Source: an uncultured bacterium (GTDB lineage: Bacteria; Bacillota; Clostridia; TANB77; CAG-508). From it: a stretch of DNA of 6,503 bases. The position numbers were made by a program, and so were the translations under genes. Under the pieces are notes generated by a model, which saw only the letters and a list, made by a program, of their open reading frames with translations, had not been told where the DNA came from and made no database searches. Positions 5,617 through 6,503 of this stretch are shown in pieces. The first letter of the stretch is position 1, and each line of letters begins with the position of its first letter. The DNA lies in NCBI GenBank assembly GCA_905214245.1, contig CAJMLO010000055.1, positions 1-6,503 on the forward strand, read 5' to 3'.

Positions 5617-5645
5617 TTTGTTTTTTTTGCGTTAAAAAATATATT
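5617..5645 (+). promoter_or_regulatory. Weak candidate promoter for the prepilin-like gene
   Basis: A -10 TATATT (5640-5645) has TTTGTT (5617-5622) 17 bp upstream, or TTGTTT (5618-5623) 16 bp upstream. The -35 match is poor. A run of eight T (5621-5628) covers the end of the -35 and the start of the spacer, so slippage there would alter spacing. Confidence 0.28.
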
Positions 5646-5674
5646 GTGTGCTAAGTTTAAGGAGGTAAAAAGAG

Positions 5675-6472
5675 ATGGAATATTTGAAAAATACGAAAGA
5701 GAAAGGAATCACGCTGATTGCATTAGTTGTTACGATAACAGTACTAATTATCTTAGCTACAGTAAGTATCAATACAGTACTTGGGGATAATGGAATAATA
5801 TCAAGAGCACAAAAGGCAAGAGATTCATATCAAAATAGTTCAACATCAGAAGATGAACATATGAAACAGCTTGCAAATGAAATGGCTGAGTATGATGAAG
5901 ATAATACTACTAAAAATCCCATAGCTGGAACAACAGTTGCAAAACCTGGAACATGGACAAGCAGTCAGGTTACACCAATAGCAGATGGAAATGGAGAAAC
6001 AGTGCCACTTCCAAGTGGATTTTATTATGTAGGTGGAGATATATCAACAGGACTAGTTATATCAGATAAACAAGGAGATACGATGACTGCCTCTGGTGTA
6101 AATATGGGAAACCAATTTGTATGGATACCAGTAGCTAGCGAGGCAGATTTAACAAGAACAAATTTTGATGCAAATGGTAAGCCGACAACGGAAAATCCTT
6201 CAATCGGTGCTAGCTCAACTCTTTGTGAAGAGCCATATTCAAGTGGATATGCTACAGAAGCAAGCGAATATAATACAATGAAAACTCAAGTATTAAAATA
6301 TGGAGGATTCTATATAGGAAGATTTGAAGCAGGAGTAAATAGTACTACGTTAAGAGCAGATGCTACAACTGCACAAACGGTAGTATGTAAAAAAGGAGTA
6401 GCTCCATACAACCGTGTACCATGGGGAAAAGCAATGAATGATGCAAGCGAACTGATATCCGGACACTTTTGA
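5675..6472 (+). CDS. Prepilin-like surface protein with FGE/C-type-lectin-like region, frameshifted near its 3' end
   Basis: This is a predicted surface protein exported through a class III (prepilin) leader. Residues 1-10 are charged and end KEK; cleavage would follow G11 in GITLIA, and a helix covers about 12-36. The Glu normally at mature position 5 is Ala16, as I recall for many clostridial members of this group. Residues about 85-265 carry GFYYVGG (115-121), GLVISD (126-131), GNQFVWIPV (145-153), GGFYIGRFEAG (210-220) and PYNRVPWGKAMNDA (244-257). The last two resemble the 'FYIGKYEVT' and 'PVVNVSWDDA' landmarks of the formylglycine-generating-enzyme/SUMF1 fold, which in non-enzymatic relatives is a C-type-lectin-like binding domain. 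The fold call is inference from these motifs. The frame ends at TGA 6470-6472 in the middle of that domain, while another frame stays open to the window edge, so the gene is frameshifted or recoded. The start has AAGGAGG nine bases upstream. Confidence 0.8.
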   Translation: MEYLKNTKEKGITLIALVVTITVLIILATVSINTVLGDNGIISRAQKARDSYQNSSTSEDEHMKQLANEMAEYDEDNTTKNPIAGTTVAKPGTWTSSQVTPIADGNGETVPLPSGFYYVGGDISTGLVISDKQGDTMTASGVNMGNQFVWIPVASEADLTRTNFDANGKPTTENPSIGASSTLCEEPYSSGYATEASEYNTMKTQVLKYGGFYIGRFEAGVNSTTLRADATTAQTVVCKKGVAPYNRVPWGKAMNDASELISGHF

Positions 6473-6503
6473 TAAAACAGTTGAAACAAGTGGAGTTGAA
6501 GAT
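6456..6503 (+). other. Displaced reading frame that continues the prepilin-like gene past the window edge
   Basis: In the frame one base on from that of the 5675 gene, 6456-6503 reads YPDTFDKTVETSGVED with no stop before the window ends. Removing the A at 6455 would join it to the upstream sequence as ASEL-YPDTF. This supports a single-base indel, or +1 recoding, in one continuous gene. Confidence 0.5.

Noticed and set aside
5960..6503. Target protein of a diversity-generating retroelement, suggested by the C-type-lectin-like motifs
   Set aside because: No template repeat, reverse transcriptase or adenine-biased variable repeat is visible in the window.

Overview
The window is strongly A+T-rich DNA from a low-GC Gram-positive bacterium, most likely a gut-type member of the Clostridia. 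The reasons are the consistent AAGGAG-type ribosome binding sites, the sigma-A-like TTGnnn/TATAAT promoters, the strong intrinsic terminators, and a prepilin-like protein with a 'KGITLIALVVTI' leader of the kind that is widespread in Clostridia. No rRNA, tRNA, CRISPR array, transposase or replication origin is visible.

Left block (1-2863). A small unrecognised gene (40-393, minus) is divergent from a membrane-anchored polysaccharide deacetylase (653-1822, plus). Each has a good promoter in the shared 259-bp gap, and the deacetylase mRNA has a leader of about 115 nt that can fold into a long imperfect hairpin. After a strong terminator comes an M14 zinc peptidase of the gamma-D-glutamyl-diamino-acid endopeptidase type (1903-2820). 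These two enzymes form a cell-wall pair: the deacetylase would act on glycan outside the membrane, and the peptidase, which has no signal peptide, would act on wall peptides probably inside the cell.

Middle block (2841-5234, all minus strand). From right to left these are a five-helix Yip1-like membrane protein (start 5234), an exported EndA-like DNA/RNA non-specific nuclease (start 4452), and an acidic cytosolic protein whose C-terminus resembles DUF3006 (stop 2841). Control between them is layered. A textbook terminator lies directly in front of the nuclease ribosome binding site, behind a candidate promoter inside the end of the membrane-protein gene. A 12-bp inverted repeat brackets the promoter and first ribosome binding site of the acidic protein. 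The acidic gene and the M14 gene converge with 20 bp between them, and both stop codons lie inside one 16-bp terminator stem.

Right block (5340-6503). This is the most unusual part. An extended -10 promoter, a ribosome binding site and an ATG (5425) lead into an (AC)11 dinucleotide tract. As sequenced the frame closes after 21 codons. With one more AC unit it would run for 63 codons into an otherwise start-less open frame. This looks like a phase-variable small ORF, or a recent frameshift remnant. It precedes a prepilin-like surface protein (5675) with a formylglycine-generating-enzyme/C-type-lectin-like C-terminal region. That gene is itself frameshifted near 6455, and a neighbouring frame stays open to the window edge.
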